NCBI RefSeq assembly: GCF_033025475.1
Contig: NZ_CP130322.1
Location: 186,001 to 250,000 of the forward strand
DNA from: Sphingomonas sp. C3-2
GTDB lineage: Bacteria > Pseudomonadota > Alphaproteobacteria > Sphingomonadales > Sphingomonadaceae
Direction of reading: 5' to 3'
DNA length: 64,000 nucleotides
The translations under genes and the position numbers were made by a program. The number at the start of each line of letters is the position of its first letter. Position 1 is the first letter of the stretch. Under the pieces are notes generated by a model that saw only the letters and a program-made list of their open reading frames with translations, was not told where the DNA came from and searched no databases. This document shows positions 30,594 through 38,339 of this stretch, piece after piece.

Positions 30594-30860
30594 TTAAACC
30601 AGACCCGCGACAAGCGCGAACAGCCCGCCCCCGAGAAGGAGCCAGAGCCATGCCCGGCTGAGCCGGGGCGCATGGAAGACGGCGATCGAGATGCCGGAAA
30701 ATACCGCGAAGGAGGCAATAGTGGGTCCAAGCGTGGCCTCTACCGGATCGCTGCCGGCGACGATCAGCAGGCGCGAGAGGGCGATGGTGAATAGCAGCGC
30801 AACGGCATAGGCGCCGACCGTGCCGGCAACCACGCGGAAGAAGACGGAAAGACGGGTCAT
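30594..30860 (-). CDS. DUF3649-family small membrane protein
   Basis: 88 residues and three predicted membrane helices: VFFRVVAGTVGAYAVALLFTI, PTIASFAVFSGISIAVFHA and AWLWLLLGGGLFALVAG. The family is found with PepSY reductases in ferrisiderophore operons. The true start is ATG 30860 (GGAAGGG before it), overlapping the DUF3325 stop by ATGA; the longer frame in the same phase is not coding. It is the last gene of a four-gene operon (receptor, PepSY, DUF3325, DUF3649). The role is probably in assembly or stability of the PepSY reductase; this is inference from context and from the FpvGH-type systems of Pseudomonas. Confidence 0.8.
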   Translation of the reverse strand: MTRLSVFFRVVAGTVGAYAVALLFTIALSRLLIVAGSDPVEATLGPTIASFAVFSGISIAVFHAPRLSRAWLWLLLGGGLFALVAGLV

Positions 30861-31168
30861 CGGCCCTTCCCCCCGATATGAGCAAGGATGCGGGGGCGAT
30901 TGCAATTGGCCGCAACGACCAGCCCGGCCGCAACCGTCCACCAGCCGAATATTGCGACAAGGCCGTAGTCCCAGCCATGCCCGGCAAGCGCCACGACAAG
31001 GCTGATTACAAGCGCGCCATATCCGCAGATACGGCCCGCCCTGGCCCTGTGTTCGGGCAATTTGCGGCCGAACCAGTCGGACTGGTGCCGCGCCATGGTC
31101 AGCATGAGGGCCGCAAACCCGCCTGTCGCGCACAAGAACGTAAGGCTATCGATCAGGATCGGTTTCAT
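30857..31168 (-). CDS. DUF3325-family small membrane protein
   Basis: 103 residues with three membrane helices (FLCATGGFAALMLTM; YGALVISLVVALAG; GLVAIFGWWTVAAGLVVAA) and the motif ARHQSDWFG after helix 1. ATG 31168 overlaps the PepSY gene's stop by ATGA, and its own stop overlaps the DUF3649 start. It is part of the ferrisiderophore-reduction set in the siderophore receptor operon. A related, shorter protein of the same architecture is encoded at 36120-36392. Confidence 0.8.
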   Translation of the reverse strand: MKPILIDSLTFLCATGGFAALMLTMARHQSDWFGRKLPEHRARAGRICGYGALVISLVVALAGHGWDYGLVAIFGWWTVAAGLVVAANCNRPRILAHIGGKGR

Positions 31169-32715
31169 GACAGGACCTCTGCAATCTTGCCCGTCCGGCG
31201 CGCGGGGCGATGGGAACGATGAGTTGCGGCCTTGCGGGCGGCCAGCGCGAAGGAAAACGCCATGCAAAGCGCGATCAGGTCGAACCCGGCAAACACCCAG
31301 TCGTCGGTTGCAAGGCTTGGAAAAAGGCCGCGTTCGGTGACCATGGCACTAACGACCGGGACCGCGAGCCATAGCAACGCGCAGGCCCCGAGCGCCTCGA
31401 TCCAGGCCGCGCGCATGCGCCGCGCCGCACCCCAGACGAGCACCGCCCCCCACACCGCGAACAGGATATTGATCTCCCAATCGGCGCGGTGCGCCATGCC
31501 AAGGGGCAACAGCCGATTGGCCAGGAAATAGGCAGCGATACCCGCAGGCGCGCCGACGATCACGCCCAGATTGAGGCGCCCGGTCAAGGCAAAGCCGAAA
31601 TGGGGAGCCGATGGATCGGGCAGTTTTGCACGGCGCTTGACGGTCCACAACACCATGCCGGTGGCGATCATGACGGTGCCAGCCACCCCCGACAGGAAAT
31701 AGAGCCAGCGCAGCGCCGGTGCCGCGAAATCGCCCCGATGCAGCGCGATCATCACCCGCTGCGTGGCGCTGGCGGCGCCATCATGATGGGGCGCGGGCGC
31801 GAGCGGAAGCCCGGTAACAGCGTTCAGTTCCCGCTTTTCATGGCTGCTGCTTATGGCGTCGACCACCGGATAGAACATGGCATGGGCCGCCGCATCGCCG
31901 GGCAGATCGATCGAGATATAGCTGGTTTCAGCAACACCCCAGCCGGATCGCTCGACAAGCTGCGACAAGGGCAGAACCGGCGCCCTGGTTCCGCTCGCGA
32001 CGATCGTCTCGCGTGCGGGAAAAGCGGCCTCATAATAGGCGTCGAAATCCTTGAAGTTCGCGCTGATCGCCCAGGGCATCAGCGTAAAGACAAGCGTTAC
32101 CAGACCGGTATAGGTGATCATCAGGTGAAATGGCAGCGCGAGAACCGCGGTGACATTATGCGCATCCAGCCAGCTTCGCTGCCCTTTGCTGAAACGCAGC
32201 ATGAAGAAATCGGCGAAGATTTTCTTGTGCGTTACAATTCCCGAAATAATCGCGAGCAACATGGCGAGCGCCGCAAGACTGACAATGATGCGCGCCCAGG
32301 AAACCGGCATCGCATGAAGATCGAAATGAAAGCGGTAGAGAAAATACCCGCCTTCGGTGTCGCGCACCGCGAGTTCACGGCCGGTGGCCGGATCCAGCCT
32401 GATTTCCTGTCGGTCGCGCCAGGATGCGCCGGGCATGATCCATGACGCGACAAGCGCATCGCCGCCGCGCACGCCGGGTATCCGGACGCTCCAATTTTCG
32501 GCCCCCGCAGCGCGCTCGGCAAGGATCTGGCTCGCGGCATCAAGCGCGGTTGCGCTGACCGGCGCAGCGCGCACTTCCGGGCGCATCCACGCATTGATCT
32601 CCTGCTCGAAATAGGCCGTCGTTCCGAACAGGAAGATGACGAAGACAATCCAGGCGGGGATCAACCCCGCCCAGGTGTGCAGCCACGCCATGGACTGGCG
32701 GAACGATGCCTTCAT
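31165..32715 (-). CDS. PepSY-associated TM protein, probable ferrisiderophore reductase
   Basis: 516-residue inner-membrane protein with about eight membrane spans. Conserved histidines in or near helices could bind heme or iron: MAWLHTWAGL, FHFDLHAMP, WLDAHNVTA, LPFHLMITYTG and MIALHRGDF. PepSY-domain segments lie in the periplasmic loops. The family includes FpvG and FoxB, which reduce ferric siderophores at the inner membrane to free the iron. It starts one base inside the receptor stop (TGATG), so receptor and reductase are translationally coupled. Confidence 0.87.
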   Translation of the reverse strand: MKASFRQSMAWLHTWAGLIPAWIVFVIFLFGTTAYFEQEINAWMRPEVRAAPVSATALDAASQILAERAAGAENWSVRIPGVRGGDALVASWIMPGASWRDRQEIRLDPATGRELAVRDTEGGYFLYRFHFDLHAMPVSWARIIVSLAALAMLLAIISGIVTHKKIFADFFMLRFSKGQRSWLDAHNVTAVLALPFHLMITYTGLVTLVFTLMPWAISANFKDFDAYYEAAFPARETIVASGTRAPVLPLSQLVERSGWGVAETSYISIDLPGDAAAHAMFYPVVDAISSSHEKRELNAVTGLPLAPAPHHDGAASATQRVMIALHRGDFAAPALRWLYFLSGVAGTVMIATGMVLWTVKRRAKLPDPSAPHFGFALTGRLNLGVIVGAPAGIAAYFLANRLLPLGMAHRADWEINILFAVWGAVLVWGAARRMRAAWIEALGACALLWLAVPVVSAMVTERGLFPSLATDDWVFAGFDLIALCMAFSFALAARKAATHRSHRPARRTGKIAEVLS

Positions 32716-35000
32716 CAGAATTTTCCGCGCAACGAGACGAGGAAGTTGCGGGGATCGCCATAGAAATTGCCGTAACCAGGGCTTCCAATGGTGACGTAAT
32801 AGTTCTTGTCGAAGACGTTGTTGAGATTGGCGCTGATCGAGAATTGTTCGCTGACGGCATATTCGGCACGCAGCGACCAGACCGAATAGCCCGGAACCTT
32901 GAACTGATATTCATAATAGGGGCCGTCATACAGCCCGGTTGCCGGATTAAGCTCCTGCACCCAGCCCGACCGGAAATTCGCGCTTTGCGCGGTAACGCCC
33001 CCGCCGATGCTCAACCCCTTCAAGCGGCCTTCCTTGAAGGCATAATCGGTGAACAGCTTGAACAGATGCTTTGGGGTGATCTCGGCGAACTGCGCGTCAT
33101 TCTTGCGCGTATTCTTGTTGTCGTTGAACGTGTAGCCGAGCGAAACCTGCCAGCCGGGCAGGATTTCCCCATTAACCTCGGCTTCGAAGCCCTGGCTCTT
33201 GAGATTGCCGTCGCGGATATAGCAGCAATTATCGGTCCAGCCCGCGGGCGGATTGCTGGGATCTGCGGCCGAGGCGCCCTTTTTGCGGACACGGTAGACA
33301 GCGAGCGAGCCGGTCAGCTTGCCCCCGAACAAATCCCCCTTGATGCCCGCTTCATAATTCGTCCCGGTGACCGGATCGAGCGGCGTGCCGGGGCGCGGCC
33401 CGGACATGAGATTGGCCTGCGATTGGTATATTTCGGCATAGCTGGCGTAGAGGCTGACATGTTTGGTGACGTCGAGAACCATGCCGGCATAGGGAACGAA
33501 CTTGGTTTTCTGGTCGGTCAGCGAGCTGATTTGGCCGGTGACGAGGTTGCGGGTCGCGGTGCGATCCTTCACCACGAGACGGCCGCCGCCGATAAGCGAT
33601 AGCGGCGCAATCGGCCGAATGCGCAGCGAGCCATAGAAACCGACGCGCTCGACATTGGTGCGCCCCTGATACCCCCAGGCGGGCGGATAGGCGATTTCCG
33701 GCGGATAGTCCGGATCAAAGACATTGCCCGGACCATAATAGGTCCACAGGCTGCGATTGTCCGTGCGGTTGCGCGTATAATCGACGCCGAAAACGATATC
33801 ATGCTTCTGGCCAAAGGCCTGGAAACTGCCGGTCGTGTTGAAATCGAGCGCCAGTTCGCGCACCTTGGCCGCCGCCTGATAATACCACCAATCGGTGCCC
33901 GAGAAGTCGACAGGGTCGACCGCATTTTCCATTTCCGCCGCATTGGTCCGATCGTTCGAACGGCTGTGATTGGCGTTGAGGGTCAGCGTCCAATCCTTGC
34001 CGATCGACTGTTCGATCCGGCCATAGGCGACGTCGATGTCGCGCGTGATCGTGCTCCACGGCGCGCCCATGTTCGTGCTGCGTGGAAAGCCGATATCTTC
34101 GCCGTTGCGATACCGCGCCAAGCTGACGTTAAAACCCTTATGCTTGTCGAACTGGTGCGTGTAGCCCGCAACGATCAGCGTGTCGGGCGCCGGATTATAT
34201 TCGATCGAACCATGCGCCAGCCAGCGATCGTCCGACTTGAAATCCTGAAACGCGGCGCCGATGTCGTACACCCCGATCGCGCGCGCGCGCAGGCTGCCAT
34301 CGCTGGTCAGCGCGCCGGTGACATCGGCTTCCGCCCGCGCACGATCCCAACTACCAAAGGTCATCGCCGCGCGGGCCTGCGGATCGGCAAGCGCGCGCTT
34401 GCGGGTGAAATTGATCACCCCGCCCGCTTCCCCGGCACCGAACAGGCCATCGGCGCCGCGGATCAGCGCGATTGAATCGAATATCGTGGTATCGAGATCG
34501 CCGGTGATGCTGGACGTCTGGCCGCTCGCACCGCCATCGAAGCGCATATTGGTGATCGTAAGCCCGCGCGATGTATAGGCCGACGACAACCAGGCGCGGT
34601 CCACGGTCACCCCGGTCATCTGCTGCATGACATCCTCGACGGTGAGCAGATTTTGATCCTCGATCCGCGCCCGCGTCATCACGGTAACCGACTGCGGGAT
34701 CTCTCGCAGGGTCTGCTTGGCCTTGCCGATATTGGTTGCGGCGGCGGCATAGCCATCGCTCCCCTCGGTCAGCGTCGGATCGGCTTCGACCCGGTGCCCG
34801 GTAACGGTGATGTTCGAAACGCCGTCGGCCGCGCCTCGTCCCGGTGCTGCGCTGTTACTGGCCAGCAGCAACGGCCCGCCACTGCCGTCACCCTGCTGCG
34901 CCATTGCAACTTGCGGCAAGGCGCACCCCGCCATCAACACGACCAGCGACCGCGCCAAGACCAGCGACCTGTGGTTTCGAAACTCGATTCGCGCGGTCAT
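32715..35000 (-). CDS. TonB-dependent siderophore receptor (FpvA/FhuE/FoxA group)
   Basis: 761-residue outer-membrane transporter. The signal peptide is MTARIEFRNHRSLVLARSLV and following, and a plug with PQSVTVMTRARIEDQNLLTVEDVMQQMTGV is characteristic of the siderophore-receptor branch. The plug motif IRGADGLFGAGEAGGVINFTRKR and the C-terminal PRNFLVSLRGKF end are intact. AAAGGGGGC precedes the ATG at 35000. The group commonly takes hydroxamate or mixed siderophores. First gene of an operon with PepSY, DUF3325 and DUF3649 proteins, divergent from the esterase operon. The FecA-like N-terminal signalling domain is absent, so no surface signalling is expected. Confidence 0.92.
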   Translation of the reverse strand: MTARIEFRNHRSLVLARSLVVLMAGCALPQVAMAQQGDGSGGPLLLASNSAAPGRGAADGVSNITVTGHRVEADPTLTEGSDGYAAAATNIGKAKQTLREIPQSVTVMTRARIEDQNLLTVEDVMQQMTGVTVDRAWLSSAYTSRGLTITNMRFDGGASGQTSSITGDLDTTIFDSIALIRGADGLFGAGEAGGVINFTRKRALADPQARAAMTFGSWDRARAEADVTGALTSDGSLRARAIGVYDIGAAFQDFKSDDRWLAHGSIEYNPAPDTLIVAGYTHQFDKHKGFNVSLARYRNGEDIGFPRSTNMGAPWSTITRDIDVAYGRIEQSIGKDWTLTLNANHSRSNDRTNAAEMENAVDPVDFSGTDWWYYQAAAKVRELALDFNTTGSFQAFGQKHDIVFGVDYTRNRTDNRSLWTYYGPGNVFDPDYPPEIAYPPAWGYQGRTNVERVGFYGSLRIRPIAPLSLIGGGRLVVKDRTATRNLVTGQISSLTDQKTKFVPYAGMVLDVTKHVSLYASYAEIYQSQANLMSGPRPGTPLDPVTGTNYEAGIKGDLFGGKLTGSLAVYRVRKKGASAADPSNPPAGWTDNCCYIRDGNLKSQGFEAEVNGEILPGWQVSLGYTFNDNKNTRKNDAQFAEITPKHLFKLFTDYAFKEGRLKGLSIGGGVTAQSANFRSGWVQELNPATGLYDGPYYEYQFKVPGYSVWSLRAEYAVSEQFSISANLNNVFDKNYYVTIGSPGYGNFYGDPRNFLVSLRGKF

Positions 35001-35094
35001 TACGCCCCCTTTACCGTTGTCATCATTGCGAAATTTCCTCGTTGAAACGGAATGCTTTCGGCTTGTTCACCCCGCCGCTAATGCAAATGCGATC

Positions 35095-35190
35095 GAGTCG
35101 CAATATCATATCTGAATGACAGATGAGCGAAATATTGCCGACGCCCATGCCCGTTCCGAACCGCCCTTGCAGTCGCGATCGATTCGCATT
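35095..35190. promoter_or_regulatory. Divergent control region of the two siderophore operons
   Basis: The 295-base gap 35001-35295 carries GAGTCGCAAT at 35095-35104 and GATTCGCATT at 35181-35190, both fitting the GANTCGCAWT motif also found at 18918, 20246 and 38292. Each copy lies about 100 bases before one operon. No other ORF is supported in this gap. Confidence 0.5.
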
Positions 35191-35295
35191 AGCGAGCAAA
35201 CCTTGTGCTGAAGGATGCCCGATGAAGACAAGTTTGTTGCGCTCAGAACGGCTTTCGCCGCAAAGCAGTGCCCCGCCATATTTGCAGGCCCGGCC

Positions 35296-36123
35296 ATGAA
35301 ACGGCTGATCGCGCTTGCCATGGCCCTTGCCTTGCCTGCTGCGTCCCCTGCGGTTGCGGCCCCCTGGCAATTGTCCGGATCGGATGTCGTGTCGCTCAGC
35401 GCGCCCGATGGGCACAGTTATCAGATCATGATCGCATGGCCCGAGGGCGCGCCGCCCGCCACTGGCTGGCCGGTGCTCTGGATGCTAGACGGCGCCGACA
35501 ATTTCGCGACCGCAGCGCTCACCGCGCGCCGGCTCTCACGCGTCAGCGAGCGATCGGGCGTGGGGCCCGGTGTGATCGTTGCGATTGATTCCGGGCCATT
35601 GGCGCGCCGCGTCCTCGATTACACCCCTCATGTCCCGGGCTATCGCATCCCCGAGGGCGCGCCCGCCTCCGGACTGCCCATTGGCGGTGCCGATGCGTTT
35701 CTGGGCTTCATCGCCAAACAGGCCCGGCCCTATGTCGCCCAGCGGCTGAAGATCGATCCCGCGCGCGAAACGCTGATGGGACATAGCCTTGGCGGGCTGG
35801 TCGCGCTTCACGCCCTTGCCTCGGGCGCTGAATTTTCACGCTATGTCGCGATCAGCCCTTCGCTCTGGTACGGCAATGGCGCGCTGGCACAGAGCATCGC
35901 GCGCGCGCCCTTGACCGCAGGCCGCCAGCTTCTGATCGCGCATGGGGATCGCGAGGGCGGCCCATCGGGGGGCGCTTCCGCCGAAACCATCGTGACCGCG
36001 CTCAAGCACCGCGGTGTCGATGCGCGCCACAGCGTTCTTGCCGGCCAGGCCCATGGATCGACCATGCTCGCATCGATGGCGCAGGGCGTGACCATCGCCT
36101 TCGCCACGGAGGCAAAGCCATGA
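35296..36123 (+). CDS. Periplasmic alpha/beta-hydrolase, putative siderophore esterase
   Basis: 275 residues. A signal peptide (MKRLIALAMALALPAASPAVA) precedes an esterase domain of the IroE/BesA type. The nucleophile elbow MGHSLGG places S164; the probable catalytic His is H253 in GQAHGS, and ISPSLWYGN follows the elbow as in that group. Such enzymes open trilactone (enterobactin-like) siderophores or relatives. The ATG at 35296 is chosen because a signal peptide begins there; the longer frame adds an odd 27-residue extension. The next gene starts within its stop (ATGA). Substrate inferred from family and from the FepA-like receptor downstream. Confidence 0.8.
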   Translation: MKRLIALAMALALPAASPAVAAPWQLSGSDVVSLSAPDGHSYQIMIAWPEGAPPATGWPVLWMLDGADNFATAALTARRLSRVSERSGVGPGVIVAIDSGPLARRVLDYTPHVPGYRIPEGAPASGLPIGGADAFLGFIAKQARPYVAQRLKIDPARETLMGHSLGGLVALHALASGAEFSRYVAISPSLWYGNGALAQSIARAPLTAGRQLLIAHGDREGGPSGGASAETIVTALKHRGVDARHSVLAGQAHGSTMLASMAQGVTIAFATEAKP

Positions 36124-36392
36124 TGGCCGTTGCCGGTGGGATCGTCATATTGGCGGCCGCCATTGCGCTTTATCTCGCCTCGGCACACCAACAACTTGCC
36201 CCCGGTCTGCGCGGTGGGCGGCGACTTGGCTGGGGCGGGCTTGTGGCTCTGGTAATCGGCACCGTGCTCATCCTGCGCTGGTCGGGCCCGGCCACCGCCC
36301 TCTTCATCGCGGTGACGCTGGCGATGCTGGTCTGGTCGGTTTTGCCGCCCGTCATCGCATGGTGGCGCGGCGCGCCGGAGAGCCGCCGATGA
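36120..36392 (+). CDS. Small membrane protein, DUF3325-like
   Basis: 90 residues with three predicted helices. The layout matches the DUF3325 protein at 30857-31168: helix, a short AxxHQ motif (SAHQQLAPG versus ARHQSDWFG), then GLVALVIGTVLIL and TALFIAVTLAMLVWSV. Coupled by ATGA on both sides to the esterase and to the next small membrane protein. I judge it a diverged DUF3325 relative; the homology is by eye only. Confidence 0.65.
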   Translation: MMAVAGGIVILAAAIALYLASAHQQLAPGLRGGRRLGWGGLVALVIGTVLILRWSGPATALFIAVTLAMLVWSVLPPVIAWWRGAPESRR

Positions 36393-36682
36393 AGCCACCT
36401 CTCACCAGTCGGAACTGGTTCGGCAAGGCAAGCGCCGGGGTGATCCTGGGCTTTCTCCTCGCGCTGGGATGCGCCGGACTGGTCAAGCTTTCAATGGGCA
36501 TTGGCGAAGCCTTTTTCTCGACCAAGGGGCAGTTCGCGATGTGGCTGATGTCCCCCGTCTGGGCGCTCACGATCAGCCTGTGCTTCCTGTTTCGATCCGG
36601 CCTGCGCGCCTGGACCTGGCTTGCGCTTGGCAACTTTGTCGTCTGGCTGCCGATCATCATCTCCGGAGGCCTTGTGCGATGA
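36389..36682 (+). CDS. Small membrane protein, DUF3649-like
   Basis: 97 residues, three helices. It shares the order of the DUF3649 protein at 30594-30860: an AGVILGFLLALGCAGL helix, SPVWALTISLCFLF, and RAWTWLALGNFVVWL (compare RAWLWLLLGGGLFALV). ATGA overlaps join it to the genes on both sides. It therefore appears that the second siderophore operon has its own DUF3325/DUF3649-like pair. Confidence 0.65.
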   Translation: MKPPLTSRNWFGKASAGVILGFLLALGCAGLVKLSMGIGEAFFSTKGQFAMWLMSPVWALTISLCFLFRSGLRAWTWLALGNFVVWLPIIISGGLVR

Positions 36683-38268
36683 AACTGCCCACCGACCTTG
36701 TGAAGATGTACAAGGAAATCCACGGCTGGGTGGGCATCATTTCCGGGCTGGCGCTGTTCATCGCATTTTACGCCGGCGCGATCACCATGTTCGAAACGCC
36801 GCTTCAGCGCTGGGCGTCCCCGCCGTCCCGCCTCGCCCCGGCACCCAGCCTCGAACGGACGCCCGAGCTTGTCGCCAAGGTTCTCGCCGCGCATCCCGAA
36901 GCCGCCAAGGGCTATGAACTCCATCTGCAAACCGATTCAGCGAACCCGGCCCGGATGAGCTGGACCGTGCGCGGCGAAGGCGGTGACCACGACGCCGGTA
37001 CGACCCATTATGCAGCGCTCACCCCCGATGGCGGGTTGCAGGTTGAAAGCCGGGGCCCGTCCGAGGTTGCCGAGCTGATCGATGTGCTGCACCAGCAGGT
37101 TGGCCTGCCCTTTGCGCACGAAGTGTCGATGCCGATCATGGGGGCGATCGCGCTGCTTTACATGGTCGCCATCGTTTCCGGCCTGATCGTGCTGCTGCCC
37201 AGCCTTGTCAGCGACCTGTTTGCATTGCGACTGGGGCGCAACGTCAAGCGTATGTGGCTCGACATGCACAATGTCGTCGGGCTGTTCAGCCTGCCTTTCC
37301 ATATCATCATGGCGCTGACCGCGATCGTCTTTGCCTTTCACGATCAATTCTACGACGCGCAGGATGCAGCCTTTGGCCGTGGCGAACGCCCCGCCGTGAC
37401 GCAAAGCATCCCGGTTACCGCTTCCCCCCTGCCCCCCGCGCAGATCGTCGCGCGCCTGAGGCAGCAGGCGCCGGGCTTCACGCCGCTGCGGCTCGATTAT
37501 CATCAGGACCCCGGCGAACCGGCGACGCTGCGTGTCGAGGGGCATGACGCGCGCTACGGCCACCGTGCGCCGACCTACGGCATTGCCGGGGTCGATCCCT
37601 ATGACGGCACCATCATCGGCACCGATTACATGCCCGGTCATCAGGATGGCTGGTCGGCGACGGTCACCAGTTTCTTTGCCCTGCATTTCGGCAATTTCGG
37701 CGGCAATCCGATCCGGTGGTCCTATTTCCTTCTGGGAATTGCGGGCGCCTTCCTCTTCTACACCGGCAATCTGCTCTGGGTGGAATCGCGCCGCAAACGC
37801 GAGCGCAAGGCCGGTGCCGTTGTTCAAAGCCGCTCTACCCGCATCCTCGGTGCACTGACCGTGGGCGTTCCCATCGGTTGCATCGCGGGCATCTCGGTGA
37901 CGCTGGCCGCCGCCAAATTGCTTGGTGAGGCGGCGCGCTACGATGCGCACAGCGCCATTTATTATGTGGTGTTCGTGCTTGCCGTCGCATGGGCGCTGCT
38001 GCGCGGGGCCGCGCGCGCCGGGATCGAACTGCCACTGCTGGCAGCCGCCACGATGCTGACCATCCCCGCCGCCAGCCTCATCGCCGGTGCAGGCTGGTAT
38101 GACGGCCCCGCACTGCTTGTGGTGGATATTATCGCCATCGTCGCGGCCGGCGCGCTGGTGGTGATGGCGCGGGCCGCGCGAAACCGCGCGAAGGATGGCC
38201 CGCGCGACAGCATCTGGGCGGGAAAATCCGACGCCGGGCTGGCCGAGGCAACATCAAATCCGTGCTGA
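36679..38268 (+). CDS. PepSY-associated TM protein, second ferrisiderophore reductase
   Basis: 529-residue inner-membrane protein. It starts MKLPTDLVKMYKEIHGWVGII, and GGAGG lies nine bases upstream of the ATG. Histidine-bearing segments match those of the first copy: EIHGWVG, MWLDMHNVVG, LPFHIIMA and FALHFGNFGGNP. Two large periplasmic PepSY regions are present (about residues 40-140 and 240-330). Last gene of the esterase operon, followed by the FepA-like receptor after a gap with an iron-type box. Probably frees iron from the siderophore taken up by that receptor. Confidence 0.87.
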   Translation: MKLPTDLVKMYKEIHGWVGIISGLALFIAFYAGAITMFETPLQRWASPPSRLAPAPSLERTPELVAKVLAAHPEAAKGYELHLQTDSANPARMSWTVRGEGGDHDAGTTHYAALTPDGGLQVESRGPSEVAELIDVLHQQVGLPFAHEVSMPIMGAIALLYMVAIVSGLIVLLPSLVSDLFALRLGRNVKRMWLDMHNVVGLFSLPFHIIMALTAIVFAFHDQFYDAQDAAFGRGERPAVTQSIPVTASPLPPAQIVARLRQQAPGFTPLRLDYHQDPGEPATLRVEGHDARYGHRAPTYGIAGVDPYDGTIIGTDYMPGHQDGWSATVTSFFALHFGNFGGNPIRWSYFLLGIAGAFLFYTGNLLWVESRRKRERKAGAVVQSRSTRILGALTVGVPIGCIAGISVTLAAAKLLGEAARYDAHSAIYYVVFVLAVAWALLRGAARAGIELPLLAAATMLTIPAASLIAGAGWYDGPALLVVDIIAIVAAGALVVMARAARNRAKDGPRDSIWAGKSDAGLAEATSNPC

Positions 38269-38280
38269 AGCACATTTCCA

Positions 38281-38304
38281 TTTGTAATAATGACTCGCAT
38301 TAGC
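38281..38304 (+). promoter_or_regulatory. Fur-like box upstream of FepA/CirA-like receptor
   Basis: AATAATGACTCGCATTAGC at 38286-38304 matches the Fur consensus at 13 of 19 positions and includes GACTCGCATT, the GANTCGCAWT motif. It lies 36 bases before the receptor ATG. Confidence 0.6.
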
Positions 38305-38339
38305 TAGTCGACCCGCAAAAGGATCATCAGGGGACATTC

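Noticed and set aside
30861-31133. N-terminal extension of the DUF3649 frame
   Set aside because: Overlaps DUF3325 completely, is Cys/Arg-rich, and the real start at 30860 has a good binding site and ATGA coupling.
36937-37950. 337-codon minus-strand frame opposite the second PepSY gene
   Set aside because: Shadow frame; the plus-strand gene has membrane helices, histidine motifs and operon overlaps.
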